This document shows, piece after piece, positions 54,908 through 63,951 of a stretch of 64,000 nucleotides of DNA. The DNA lies in NCBI RefSeq assembly GCF_003205205.1, contig NZ_QJRL01000002.1, forward strand, positions 1 to 64,000, given 5' to 3'. The stretch's first letter is position 1. Each line of letters starts with the position of its first letter. A program made the position numbers and the translations under genes. The stretch comes from Pseudomonas sp. LB-090624 (GTDB lineage: Bacteria; Pseudomonadota; Gammaproteobacteria; Pseudomonadales; Pseudomonadaceae). The notes beneath the pieces were generated by a model. That model saw only the letters and a list, made by a program, of their open reading frames with translations. It was not told the origin of the DNA and made no database searches.

Positions 54908-55780
54908 TCAGCGCTGCAAGAAATTCAGCACCTGCTCGGCAGCCATCGCCGGGTCTTCCTGCATGAAACAGTGCCCCCCGGCGACCTGTTGCGCACTGAC
55001 ATGCCTGTTGAGTGCCGCCAATCGGTTGACCGAACGCGGCACGAACGGGTAAGTATGCTCGCCATACAACACCCGCGTCGGCGTGCGGATTGCGCCAAGG
55101 CTGGCCCACATGCGCGTTGGGAACGAGCTGAAGATTTCCACCTCACGGCTGGGTCGACACTTGAGCACCACGGCTTCGCCACAGTCGCCAATGGCATGCT
55201 CCACGTAGGCCTGCAGCGCCGCATCGGTCCAGCCTTTGAAGATGCCACGGCCGTGCAGCGATGCCAGCGCCGCTTCACGGTCAGGCCAGTGACTGCGCCG
55301 GCCGGCAGCCTTGCGCGCCAGCGCATGGCGCTGGTGCAGGCCGACCAAGGCGGCCGCGCCCATCACCCCGAGCATGCGCCGGCTGAACAATACCGGGTCG
55401 AGCAATACTGCACGGGCGAACAACTGCGGGTCGCTGGCCAGGATCAGCCCGGTCAGCACACCACCGAAACTGTGGCCAACGGCAAAACGCGGTACCTCGC
55501 CGTACTCGCCACGGCCGGCTTCAAACGCCTCCACGGCCAGCGCAGCGGTGCGGTTCCAACCCCGAAACACCCCGCCGTGGTCGCTGTCACCATGGCCTTG
55601 GACATCACACAGCCACAGGTCGAAATGCTCGCCCAGGCGCATCAGTAACGGTTGGTAGGCCAGGCAGCAGAAACCATTGCCATGCAGGAAATGCAGCAAC
55701 GGCTTGCCACTGGCCGGCGTCCGCCAGCCACGCAGGGTGAAGCCTTCGGCGCATTCGTGGGACCAGGGAATCAACTGCAT
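54908..55780 (-). CDS. Alpha/beta hydrolase
   Basis: A cytosolic alpha/beta-hydrolase of 290 residues. The oxyanion motif HGNGFC, the nucleophile elbow GHSFGGVL and the late Asp and His (GGHCFMQEDPA) are present. It has no signal peptide. The substrate is unknown. It is followed by the pirin gene on the same strand with a 94-base gap. Confidence 0.88.
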   Translation of the reverse strand: MQLIPWSHECAEGFTLRGWRTPASGKPLLHFLHGNGFCCLAYQPLLMRLGEHFDLWLCDVQGHGDSDHGGVFRGWNRTAALAVEAFEAGRGEYGEVPRFAVGHSFGGVLTGLILASDPQLFARAVLLDPVLFSRRMLGVMGAAALVGLHQRHALARKAAGRRSHWPDREAALASLHGRGIFKGWTDAALQAYVEHAIGDCGEAVVLKCRPSREVEIFSSFPTRMWASLGAIRTPTRVLYGEHTYPFVPRSVNRLAALNRHVSAQQVAGGHCFMQEDPAMAAEQVLNFLQR

Positions 55781-55801
55781 GGGTTCGCTGTACTCGCAGA
55801 A

Positions 55802-56422
55802 CTAGGAGAACGCAGATTCTACAAACAGCAGCGGGTACAAAGAAATCACCAGCAGCAGGGCCATCAGGACATTGAACAGCATCAGCCAGCGGGGATTCTG
55901 CAACAGGTTGCGCAGGGCGCTGCCGAACATGACCCATATCCCCACACTCGGCAGGTTGACCAAGGCGAACAAGGCGGCGATCACGATCACGTTGGTGACA
56001 TAGCCTTGCGCGGGGGTGTAGGTGGTGATCGCCCCGACCGCCATTACCCATGCCTTTGGGTTGACCCACTGGAATGCCGCCGCGCCCCAGAAGCCCAGTG
56101 GCTTGCGGGCGCTGGACGAGGCCGTGCCGACCGGCCCTGACGTAGCGATTTTCCACGCGAGGTACAGCAGGTACGCTGCGCCGGTGTAGCGCAGCACCGT
56201 ATAAAGCGCTGGCCAAGCCTTGAAAACCTCGCCCAGGCCCAGGCCCACGGCCAGGACCATCACCATGAAGCCGCAGCTGATGCCCAAGGCATGGGGGATT
56301 GAACGGCGCACGCCGAAGTTCACGCCCGAAGCCAGCAACATGGTGTTGTTGGGACCTGGAGTGATCGAAGACACGAACGCGAACAGCACGAAGGCGGTCA
56401 GCAGGTCGGCAGAGGCAAGCAT
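55802..56422 (-). CDS. LysE family amino-acid exporter
   Basis: A LysE/RhtB-type translocator of 206 residues with six predicted helices and the signature FVSSITPGPNNTMLLASGVNFG, followed by GISCGFMVMVLAVGLGLG. It likely exports an amino acid or similar solute. The open frame starts at 56458, but ATG 56422 gives the standard N-terminus. It lies divergent from the acetyltransferase gene. Confidence 0.88.
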   Translation of the reverse strand: MLASADLLTAFVLFAFVSSITPGPNNTMLLASGVNFGVRRSIPHALGISCGFMVMVLAVGLGLGEVFKAWPALYTVLRYTGAAYLLYLAWKIATSGPVGTASSSARKPLGFWGAAAFQWVNPKAWVMAVGAITTYTPAQGYVTNVIVIAALFALVNLPSVGIWVMFGSALRNLLQNPRWLMLFNVLMALLLVISLYPLLFVESAFS

Positions 56423-56555
56423 GGCGGGGCATTCCACTTTCGTTATAGGTGCTGTCACACTAACGGAGTCGCCCCCACTGCGACCGATACAGTTCCATTA
56501 AAATACGCAGATACACATCACTGTATCGTTATCGTGAATCAAGGAAGCCGTCCTC

Positions 56556-57035
56556 ATGACCCTGACCATTCGCCCTGCCCTCCGTACCGATGCCGAACAG
56601 ATTCTGGCCTTCATCACCGAACTGGCCGAGTACGAACGTGCCCGCCACGAGGTGGTCGCCACCCTGGCTGACATCGAGCACAGCCTGTTCGACGAGGGCA
56701 GCACGGTGCACAGCCTGATGTGCGAACGCGATGGCCGGGCAATCGGCTATGCCGTGTATTTCTATAGCTACTCGACCTGGCTCGGACGCAGTGGCATCTA
56801 CCTGGAAGACTTGTACATCACGCCCGAGCAGCGCGGTGACGGTGCTGGCCGGCAATTGCTGCAGCACATTGCCCGCGAGGCGGTGGCTAACAACTGTGGG
56901 CGGCTGGAGTGGAGCGTGCTGGACTGGAACGAGCCGGCGATCGGCTTCTATCAGAAGCTCGGGGCCGAGGCGCAGGATGAGTGGGTCCGCTACCGGTTGG
57001 AGGGGGAAAAACTGGCCGCCTTCGCCCGGGGTTGA
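56556..57035 (+). CDS. GNAT family N-acetyltransferase
   Basis: A 159-residue acetyltransferase. The acetyl-CoA loop is in EQRGDGAGRQLLQHI, and the block RSGIYLEDLYITPEQRG resembles diamine (spermidine/spermine) acetyltransferases, so a polyamine or related amine is a plausible acceptor. ATG 56556 has AAGGA about 9 bases ahead. It stands alone, divergent from the exporter. Confidence 0.88.
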   Translation: MTLTIRPALRTDAEQILAFITELAEYERARHEVVATLADIEHSLFDEGSTVHSLMCERDGRAIGYAVYFYSYSTWLGRSGIYLEDLYITPEQRGDGAGRQLLQHIAREAVANNCGRLEWSVLDWNEPAIGFYQKLGAEAQDEWVRYRLEGEKLAAFARG

Positions 57036-57157
57036 TTGGCGAGGGTATGAAACCTGCCTGAAAGCGCTTCAGCTTGATCCACCCTTTCGCAGCACAAGGC
57101 CACGCCTGCAGGATCTGGCAATTGACGCCACGCCCGCCCCATGCTCTCCTTATGCCT

Positions 57158-57360
57158 CGCGTTCAGGTGCCCCTTTGGGGTGAAACGGGAAACCGGTGCG
57201 TCGCAGGCCCTCCAACAGGGCCGGACAATGCCGGTGCTGCCCCCGCAACGGTAAGCGAGTGAAACGTCTGTACCACTGTGCCTTGTAATGCGGCATGGGA
57301 AGGTGACGTTTTCAAGGAGCCCAGCTCTTCCTCGCAAGCCCGGAGACCGGCCTGGCGTTC
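57158..57360 (+). ncRNA. Cobalamin riboswitch
   Basis: The element shows the conserved blocks of the B12 riboswitch in order: GTGAAACGGGAAACCGGTG, the core GCTGCCCCCGCAACGGTAAGCG, then GGGAAGG and a 3' block GCCCGGAGACCGGCCTG. Downstream, CCCC/GGGC and GCCC/GGGG can pair (57396-57418), perhaps part of the expression platform ahead of cbtB. High adenosylcobalamin should shut off the cbt/cob genes. It accounts for most of the 428-base gap after the acetyltransferase. Confidence 0.92.
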
Positions 57361-57463
57361 ATGAACACCCCGCGGTGGGCGGGCGCTGTTGCATTCCCCT
57401 GGGCGAGCGTGCCCGGGGCTGCCGCGCTTGCCCATTGCCCACAAAAAAGCAGAGGACCGCGTC

Positions 57464-57652
57464 ATGCCCGTCACCAGCGCCAAGCCACACAGCCTTGCCA
57501 CCCCCGTTACCCTCAGCCAGCGCGTAGTCATCGCTGTCGGCGCCAGCCTGCTCGGCCTGTGCCTGGTGTATTTCGCCGGTTTCTCGCACATCGAGGCCGT
57601 GCACAACGCCGCCCACGACACCCGCCACAGCGCCGCCTTCCCCTGCCACTGA
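57464..57652 (+). CDS. cbtB: Cobalt transport subunit CbtB
   Basis: A small 62-residue membrane protein with one helix (VVIAVGASLLGLCLVYFAGF) and a C-terminal histidine-rich stretch (HNAAHDTRHSAAFPCH) that can bind cobalt. It partners CbtA. The start ATG at 57464 follows the riboswitch by about 100 bases, with AGAGGA in front. It precedes cbtA by 13 bases. Confidence 0.9.
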   Translation: MPVTSAKPHSLATPVTLSQRVVIAVGASLLGLCLVYFAGFSHIEAVHNAAHDTRHSAAFPCH

Positions 57653-57665
57653 CTGAGTACGCCCG

Positions 57666-58352
57666 ATGATCACGCGCATTGCCCGTACCGCGGGCTTCAG
57701 CGGGCTGCTTGCGGCCTTGTTGCTGACGCTGTTGCAAAGTTTCTGGGTCGCCCCGCTCATTCTCCAGGCGGAAACCTACGAGTCCTCGGCCCCGGCCGCC
57801 CACCACGAACATGGCAGCGAAGCACCTGCCCATGAGCACAGTGCCGAAGCCTGGTCGCCGGAAGACGGCTGGCAGCGCGTACTGTCCACCACCGGCGGCA
57901 ACCTGGTAGTCGCGGTCGGCTTCGCCTTGATCCTCGCCGCCCTGTACAGCCTGCGCGAGCCAAGGCGCATCGGCACTGGCGCCTTGTGGGGCCTGGCCGG
58001 ATTCGCCGTGTTCTGCCTGGCCCCGACCCTGGGCTTGCCGCCGGAACTGCCAGGTACGGCGGCTGCCGACCTGGGGCAACGTCAGGCCTGGTGGATCGGC
58101 ACCGCCAGTGCGACCGCCCTGGGCCTGGCGTTGCTGGTGTTCGCCCGTCACTGGCTGCTGAAGGCGCTGGGTGCGGTATTGCTGGTCATCCCCCATGTGA
58201 TCGGTGCACCACAACCCGAGGTGCATGAAAGCCTGGCCCCCGAAGCGCTGGAAACCCAGTTCAAGCTGGCCTCCTGGCTGACCAATGCCGCCTTCTGGGT
58301 AGCCTTGGGCCTGCTCAGCGCGTGGCTGTTCCGCCGTTCCAGCCAGGCCTGA
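57666..58352 (+). CDS. cbtA: Cobalt transport subunit CbtA
   Basis: A 228-residue membrane protein with five to six predicted helices and a histidine-rich periplasmic loop (HHEHGSEAPAHEHS). It is the main subunit of the riboswitch-associated cobalt transporter. Its stop codon overlaps the first base of the next start (TGATG), coupling it to cobE. Confidence 0.9.
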   Translation: MITRIARTAGFSGLLAALLLTLLQSFWVAPLILQAETYESSAPAAHHEHGSEAPAHEHSAEAWSPEDGWQRVLSTTGGNLVVAVGFALILAALYSLREPRRIGTGALWGLAGFAVFCLAPTLGLPPELPGTAAADLGQRQAWWIGTASATALGLALLVFARHWLLKALGAVLLVIPHVIGAPQPEVHESLAPEALETQFKLASWLTNAAFWVALGLLSAWLFRRSSQA

Positions 58353-58738
58353 TGCAGGCCTTCTACGCAGGCATCGGTTGTCGCCGGGGTTGCCCGGCGG
58401 ATACCCTGCACCACCTGCTGCGCCAGGCGCTGGATCACCAGGGCCTGGCGTTGGCCGACCTGCGCGGCATCGCCAGCATCAGCCTGAAGGCCGACGAACC
58501 CGGCTTGCAGGCGCTGGCCGAACGCCTCGGCGTGCCTTTGGTGCTGTACCATGGCACGCAACTGCAAGCTTACGCGCCATTGCTCAGCCACCGTTCAGCC
58601 GCGGCCCATGCCCACACTGGCTGCTGGGGTGTGGCCGAGAGCGCCGCACTGGCCCTGGCCAGCCAACGACTGGGCACCGCCAGCCTGCTGCTGCCCCGCC
58701 AGGTACTGGGCCAGGCGACCCTCGCCCTGGCCTGCTGA
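58352..58738 (+). CDS. cobE: Cobalamin biosynthesis protein CobE
   Basis: A 128-residue protein homologous to the C-terminal part of CbiG (YAGIGCRRGCPADTLHHLLRQAL, then SISLKADEPGLQALAERLG). In the aerobic pathway CobE is needed near precorrin hydrolysis. It starts at the TGATG junction with cbtA and lies ahead of cobM by 35 bases. Confidence 0.88.
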   Translation: MQAFYAGIGCRRGCPADTLHHLLRQALDHQGLALADLRGIASISLKADEPGLQALAERLGVPLVLYHGTQLQAYAPLLSHRSAAAHAHTGCWGVAESAALALASQRLGTASLLLPRQVLGQATLALAC

Positions 58739-58773
58739 ACGCTTCATTACCCTCTTCACTGCAAGGATTTTCC

Positions 58774-59526
58774 ATGACCGTCTACTTCATCGGCGCCGGT
58801 CCCGGCGACCCGGAACTGATCACGGTCAAGGGCCAACGGCTGATTCGCCAATGCCCGGTGATCATCTACGCCGGCTCGCTGGTGCCTGCCGCCGTACTCG
58901 AAGGGCATCAGGCCGACACCGTGATCAATAGCGCCGAACTGCACCTGGAGCAGATCATTGCGGCCATGCACGACGCCCATGAGCGCGGCCAGGATGTGGC
59001 CCGGGTACACAGCGGCGACCCTAGCCTGTACGGCGCCATCGGCGAGCAGATCCGCCACCTGCAGGCACTGGGCATCGATTACCAGATCATCCCCGGGGTC
59101 ACTGCCACCGCAGCCAGCGCCGCCCTGCTCGGCTGCGAACTGACCCTGCCGCAGGTCGCGCAGACGGTGATCCTCACCCGCTATGGCGACAGCTCGCCCA
59201 TGCCGCCCGGCGAACAGCTGCACGACCTGGCGCGCCATGGCAGCACCCTGGCGATCCACCTAGGGGTCAAGCACCTTGCGCGCATTGTCGACGAGCTGTT
59301 GCCGCACTACGGCGCGCATTGCCCGGTGGCAGTGGTACACCGGGCCACCTGGCCAGACCAGGACTGGGTACGCGGCACGCTGGGCGATATTGCCGAGCGT
59401 GTGGCAGCCAAAGACTTTCGCCGCACGGCGCTGATCCTGGTAGGCCATGTACTGGGCGATACGCCGTTCGCCGAATCCGCCTTGTACCGTGCCGGTCACG
59501 CCCACCTGTATCGCCCAGGCGACTGA
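58774..59526 (+). CDS. cobM: Precorrin-4 C11-methyltransferase CobM
   Basis: A SAM-dependent methyltransferase of 250 residues of the cobalamin pathway. Its N-terminus, YFIGAGPGDPELITVKGQRLI, is the class III methyltransferase loop. The SGDPSLYGAIGEQI and later GVTATAASAALLGCELT blocks are typical of CobM/CbiF. ATG 58774 has AAGGA about 8 bases ahead. It is the last cobalamin gene in this operon; the rest of the pathway is not here. Confidence 0.93.
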   Translation: MTVYFIGAGPGDPELITVKGQRLIRQCPVIIYAGSLVPAAVLEGHQADTVINSAELHLEQIIAAMHDAHERGQDVARVHSGDPSLYGAIGEQIRHLQALGIDYQIIPGVTATAASAALLGCELTLPQVAQTVILTRYGDSSPMPPGEQLHDLARHGSTLAIHLGVKHLARIVDELLPHYGAHCPVAVVHRATWPDQDWVRGTLGDIAERVAAKDFRRTALILVGHVLGDTPFAESALYRAGHAHLYRPGD

Positions 59527-59586
59527 GCATTGCCAGCCTGACCACGGGCATAGCAGACTGCGGGTTCCCGCCTGCGTACAGGAGCC

Positions 59587-59835
59587 ATGCCGATGCTGGA
59601 ATTACGCCCCAACTGTGAATGCTGCGATACCGACCTGCCGGGCGACAGCCCTGACGTGCTGATCTGCTCCTTCGAATGCACGTTCTGCCGTACCTGTGCC
59701 GAAACCCGTTTCCAGGGCCGCTGCCCGAACTGCAGCGGCCAGCTGGTGGCGCGCCCAACGCGGGTCGGGCAGGCACTGGCCAACAACCCTGCCTCCACCC
59801 TGCGCATCAACAAAGCACACTCAGCCTGCGCGTGA
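59587..59835 (+). CDS. DUF1272 small zinc-ribbon protein
   Basis: A cysteine-rich protein of 82 residues (CECCDTD, CSFECTFCRTCAE, CPNCSG), the DUF1272 family. It likely binds zinc, and its function is unknown. It lies 60 bases after cobM on the same strand and ends at a rho-independent terminator, so it may be the tail of the riboswitch operon. Confidence 0.85.
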   Translation: MPMLELRPNCECCDTDLPGDSPDVLICSFECTFCRTCAETRFQGRCPNCSGQLVARPTRVGQALANNPASTLRINKAHSACA

Positions 59836-59852
59836 TCGGCCACAAGAAAACG

Positions 59853-59890
59853 ACATCACCGCTGCTACAGGGTGATGTTTCCCGTTTTTT
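59853..59890 (+). terminator. Rho-independent terminator after DUF1272
   Basis: ACATCACC and GGTGATGT pair with a 10-base loop, followed by TTTCCCGTTTTTT. The outer AAAACG and CGTTTT may extend the pairing. Confidence 0.85.
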
Positions 59891-60054
59891 GTAGGACTTT
59901 TCAACAACAGACGCAGGTACTTTCAACACTTCTATACTCGGCATTACCAAACCTCGGGAATGGTCGTATCGTGCAGCGCTTCCGATAATCCTACTTGCAG
60001 ACGTATTCCTGAGTGTTCCAGGAAACGGACCACATCCCGACAGGAGTTTTCTTC

Positions 60055-60669
60055 ATGACAACCGTGCTGATCGTCGACGACCACCCCATCGTCCGGCTGT
60101 CTTTGCGCATGATGCTCGAACGCGAACGCTTTCAGGTGGTTGGCGAGGTGGGCAATGGCAGTGAAGTGGCACAGGTGGCCCGCGAACTGCGCCCGGACGT
60201 CGTCATTCTCGACATTGGCCTGCCAGGGCTGGACGGCATGGAGGTCATCAAACGCCTGCAATGCCTGGAGCCTGTACCGAAGATCATGGTGCTCACCGGC
60301 CAGGCCACCGACCTGTACGTACGCCGTTGCCTGGATGCCGGCATCGGCGCCTTCGTCACCAAAGAAGAGGATCACGACGCCCTGCTGTTCGCCCTCAAGG
60401 CATTGGTCAAGGGTTATTCGACCTTTCCGCAAATGTCGGTCAACAGCAATTCGCTCGACAGCGAGCCGGTTCGCCTGGCCAGCCTGTCCAACCGTGAAAT
60501 GGAAGTGTTGCGGCGCCTGGCACGTGGCGAGAACAACAAGAATATCGGCACCTGCATGAACCTCAGCGCCAAGACCATCAGCACCTACCGGGGCCGCATC
60601 ATGGAAAAGCTCAAGACCGAATCACTGGTGGAAATGGTCGACCTGGCCAAGCGCAACAGCGTCTACTGA
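60055..60669 (+). CDS. NarL/FixJ-family response regulator (EvgA-like)
   Basis: A 204-residue regulator with a receiver domain (Asp8-Asp9, phospho-acceptor Asp53 in VVILDIGLPG, Lys in FVTKEED) and a C-terminal LuxR helix-turn-helix (LSNREMEVLRRLARGENNKNIGTCMNLSAKTISTYRGRIM). ATG 60055 has CAGGAG 8 bases ahead. The kinase gene starts directly after its stop. Together they form an EvgA/EvgS or BvgA/BvgS type pair, and the regulator probably receives phosphate from the kinase HPt domain. Confidence 0.92.
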   Translation: MTTVLIVDDHPIVRLSLRMMLERERFQVVGEVGNGSEVAQVARELRPDVVILDIGLPGLDGMEVIKRLQCLEPVPKIMVLTGQATDLYVRRCLDAGIGAFVTKEEDHDALLFALKALVKGYSTFPQMSVNSNSLDSEPVRLASLSNREMEVLRRLARGENNKNIGTCMNLSAKTISTYRGRIMEKLKTESLVEMVDLAKRNSVY

Positions 60670-60681
60670 GTGCCTAAACCC

Positions 60682-63600
60682 ATGAAGCGCCTGATGGCGA
60701 GCGCCCTGGTGACCATCGGCCTGGTCCATTGCAGCGCGTTGCTGGCCGATAGCGAACCCCGCCAGTTACTGGCGCGCTCGGTCAGCGCCGCTGCCCCGCT
60801 GGTACTGTCCGGTGACGACCGCCACTGGCTACGACAACACCAACGGCTGGTACTGGGCAGTTCGCGCCCCGACTACCCACCGTTCGAAATCAACGTCAGC
60901 CAGCATGACTACGAGGGTTTGAGTGCCGATTATGCCGGCATCATCGGCGAACAACTGGGTATTGCCATCGAGGTACGTCGCTACAACAGCCGTCACGAAG
61001 CCATCACTGCGCTGCGCGAGGGGCGCATTGACCTGCTGGGCAGCTCCAACGCCTTCGAGGCCGCGGACGCCCAGCTCACCCTCAGCACGCCCTATGCCGA
61101 CGACCTGCCGGTGATTATCACCCGTGAAGGGCGCAGCCTGAAGCACACACCCGACCTCGGTGGCCTGCGCCTGGCCATGGTCGATCACTACCTGCCGGCC
61201 AGCAGCGTGCGCAACCTGTACCCCAACGCGCAGCTTAGCCTGTACCGCTCGACCCTGGCCGGGCTCGCGGCTGTCGAGCTGGGCGAGGCAGACGCGTACC
61301 TGGGCGATGCCATCAGCACCGACTTCATCATCGGCAAGAGCTTTCAGGGTACGCTGAAGATCGATCACTTTTCCCCTGCATCCCCCGAACCCTTCGCCTT
61401 TGCCCTGGCCCGCGACAACCTGCGCTTGCGCCAGCTGGTCGACAAGGCGCTGGCGCGCATCAGCGAGAGCGAACGCTTGAACATCCTGCGCCGCTGGAGC
61501 AGCGGCAACACCAGCTTGCTGCTACAACGCCACTTGACCGCCCTCAGCAACGAAGAGGAAGCGTGGATTGCCGACCACCCCGTCGTCAGCGTATTGGTCA
61601 ATACTTCGCTAGCGCCCCTGACGTTCAACGATGCCAAGCACCACCCCAGCGGTATAACCCTCGATCTGCTGAAGCAGATCGCCCTGCGTACCGGTTTGCA
61701 ATTCAAGCCTGTCGAAAGCACTTCGGCCTCCGCCATGGTCGAGCGCCTGCGCAAAGGTGATGCGATGATGATCGGCGCCTTGGGCTACAGCGCAGACCGT
61801 TTGAAGCAACTGCGCTACACCCGGCCCTACCTGATCAGCCCACGGGTACTGGTCACACGCAGTGATCATCCCTCCCCCGCACACACCAAGGCGCTGGGCG
61901 GCCAGCGCATCGCCCTGGTTCGAGGATCGCCGCAACGGGCAGCCCTGCAACAACGCTACCCGCAAGCCCGCCTGGTGGAGGTGGACAACCCCCTCGGGCT
62001 GATGGAGGCCGTGGCCAATGACCGCGCCGACGTTGCGTTGAGCAGCCATATCAATGCTGCCTACTACATCAACCATGTGTTCAAGGACCGCCTGCGCATC
62101 GCCAGCGTACTTGACGACGAGCCGGCCATTGCCGCTTTCGCCGTGGCCGCCGACCAGCCGCAGCTTCAGGCCATTCTCGACAAGGCGCTCTTGAGCATTC
62201 CGCCCGAAGAGCTCGACCAGCTGATCAACCGCTGGCGCACCAGCACCCTGGTCAGCGACAGCCCATGGCGCGATTACCGCACCCTGGCCCTGCAGGTGCT
62301 GGTGCTGTCGGCCCTGCTGCTGGCCGGGGTGGTGTTCTGGAACAGCTACCTGCGCAAGCTGATCAACCAGCGCACCGAGGCCCAGCATGCGCTGCAGGCC
62401 CAGCTGGCGCTGAGCCGCGGGCTGCTTGAACAGCTGCGTCAAGCCAAGGACGACGCCGAACAGGCCAGCCAGACCAAAAGTACCTTCCTGGCCACCATGA
62501 GCCATGAAATACGCACCCCGATGAACGCTGTGATCGGTCTGCTGGAGCTGGCCCTGGAAGACTGTCGCAGCGGGCGCAGCGATACCCAGACCCTGCAGAC
62601 TGCACACGATTCGGCCATCGGCCTGCTTGAGCTGATTGGCGACATTCTCGATATTTCCCGCATCGAATCCGGCCACATTACCCTGCAGCCGGTGCCCACC
62701 GACCTGGTCGAACTGGTGCGCGCGACGCTGCGGGTGTTCGACGGTAATGCCCGGGCCAAGGGGCTGCACCTGCACAGCGAACTGCCGTCAGAACCGGTCT
62801 GGGTGCTGGCCGACCCGCTGCGGCTCAAGCAGGTCATGTCCAACCTGATCAGCAATGCCATCAAGTTCACCGACCGTGGTGAAGTGCAGGCCAGCCTGCT
62901 ACTGCCCAAGGTCGCCGGGCACGGCATGCTGACCATCGAGATGAATGTACGCGACACCGGTATCGGGATCAGCCCCGCCGACCAGGCGCGGTTGTTCAAC
63001 GCCTTCGTCCAGGCTGAAGGGCCGAGGGCCCGGCAAGGTGCTGGCCTGGGCCTGGTCATCAGCCGCACCCTGGCCGAATTGATGGGCGGCGTGTTGACCC
63101 TGCAGAGTGTCGAAGGCGTTGGTACCCGGGTACAGGTCAACCTGCAACTGCCCACCTGCGCTGCGCCGGCCCAAGCCACACAGATGCTGCCGCCGGAAAC
63201 CCGCAGCGAAGCGCTGAACATTCTGGTGGTCGACGACTATCCCGCCAACCTGCTTCTATTGGAGCGGCAACTGCACACCCTGGGGCACCACGTTACCCTG
63301 GCGGAGAACGGCGAAGTCGCCCTTGCCCACTGGCAGGCCGGGCGCTTCGACCTGGTGATCACCGATTGCAGCATGCCCGTCATGGACGGGCACGAACTCA
63401 CGCGCTGCATTCGCGCCCTGGAAAGCGAACGCGGCCTGTTACCGTGCTGGATCCTGGGTGTCACGGCCAACGCCCAGGCCGAGGAACGCGCCCGCTGCCT
63501 GGCCAGTGGCATGGATGAATGCCTGTTCAAACCGATCGGCCTGCGCACGCTCAAGACCCACCTGCCTCAGGCCCGCCCCCGGCAACACCCGGCGGTAGCA

Positions 63601-63951
63601 GGCCGTGGGGCGCTCAACCTGGCCGAACTGCGCCACCTGACTCAGGATGACGAGCAACTGACTCGGCACCTGCTGGAGCAACTGTCAGTGAGTGTTGGCG
63701 AAGACCTGGCCACGTTGCGCGCGTTGGGCGCGGATGCCTCGGACGAGGCCGTGCGTACCTTGGCCCATCGCATCAAGGGTGGCGCCAAGATGATCAGGGT
63801 GCGCACCGTGGTCAGGGATTGCGAAGCCATCGAACAGGCCCACACAGAGGGTCTATCGACGGTGGAACAGCGTGCGCACCTGGAGGCCAGCCTGCAGGTG
63901 CTGCTGGACGAGATGCGCGACGCGCTCAATGCAATTGCAGCGTCGAACTGA
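60682..63951 (+). CDS. Hybrid sensor histidine kinase with tandem periplasmic binding domains (EvgS/BvgS-like)
   Basis: A 1089-residue unorthodox kinase. It has a signal peptide (to about residue 24), two solute-binding (SBP_bac_3) domains at about 50-265 and 290-520, and a membrane helix near 535-555. Then come a short coil, a HisKA domain with His608 (TMSHEIRTPMN), an HATPase domain (NLISNAIKF, DTGIGI, GAGLGLVI), a receiver with Asp895 (DLVITDCSMP) and a C-terminal HPt with His1029 (LAHRIKGGAK). This is the BvgS/EvgS order, without the cytosolic PAS domain of BvgS. ATG 60682 is used; GTG at 60670, right after the upstream stop, is also possible. Confidence 0.9.
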   Translation: MKRLMASALVTIGLVHCSALLADSEPRQLLARSVSAAAPLVLSGDDRHWLRQHQRLVLGSSRPDYPPFEINVSQHDYEGLSADYAGIIGEQLGIAIEVRRYNSRHEAITALREGRIDLLGSSNAFEAADAQLTLSTPYADDLPVIITREGRSLKHTPDLGGLRLAMVDHYLPASSVRNLYPNAQLSLYRSTLAGLAAVELGEADAYLGDAISTDFIIGKSFQGTLKIDHFSPASPEPFAFALARDNLRLRQLVDKALARISESERLNILRRWSSGNTSLLLQRHLTALSNEEEAWIADHPVVSVLVNTSLAPLTFNDAKHHPSGITLDLLKQIALRTGLQFKPVESTSASAMVERLRKGDAMMIGALGYSADRLKQLRYTRPYLISPRVLVTRSDHPSPAHTKALGGQRIALVRGSPQRAALQQRYPQARLVEVDNPLGLMEAVANDRADVALSSHINAAYYINHVFKDRLRIASVLDDEPAIAAFAVAADQPQLQAILDKALLSIPPEELDQLINRWRTSTLVSDSPWRDYRTLALQVLVLSALLLAGVVFWNSYLRKLINQRTEAQHALQAQLALSRGLLEQLRQAKDDAEQASQTKSTFLATMSHEIRTPMNAVIGLLELALEDCRSGRSDTQTLQTAHDSAIGLLELIGDILDISRIESGHITLQPVPTDLVELVRATLRVFDGNARAKGLHLHSELPSEPVWVLADPLRLKQVMSNLISNAIKFTDRGEVQASLLLPKVAGHGMLTIEMNVRDTGIGISPADQARLFNAFVQAEGPRARQGAGLGLVISRTLAELMGGVLTLQSVEGVGTRVQVNLQLPTCAAPAQATQMLPPETRSEALNILVVDDYPANLLLLERQLHTLGHHVTLAENGEVALAHWQAGRFDLVITDCSMPVMDGHELTRCIRALESERGLLPCWILGVTANAQAEERARCLASGMDECLFKPIGLRTLKTHLPQARPRQHPAVAGRGALNLAELRHLTQDDEQLTRHLLEQLSVSVGEDLATLRALGADASDEAVRTLAHRIKGGAKMIRVRTVVRDCEAIEQAHTEGLSTVEQRAHLEASLQVLLDEMRDALNAIAASN

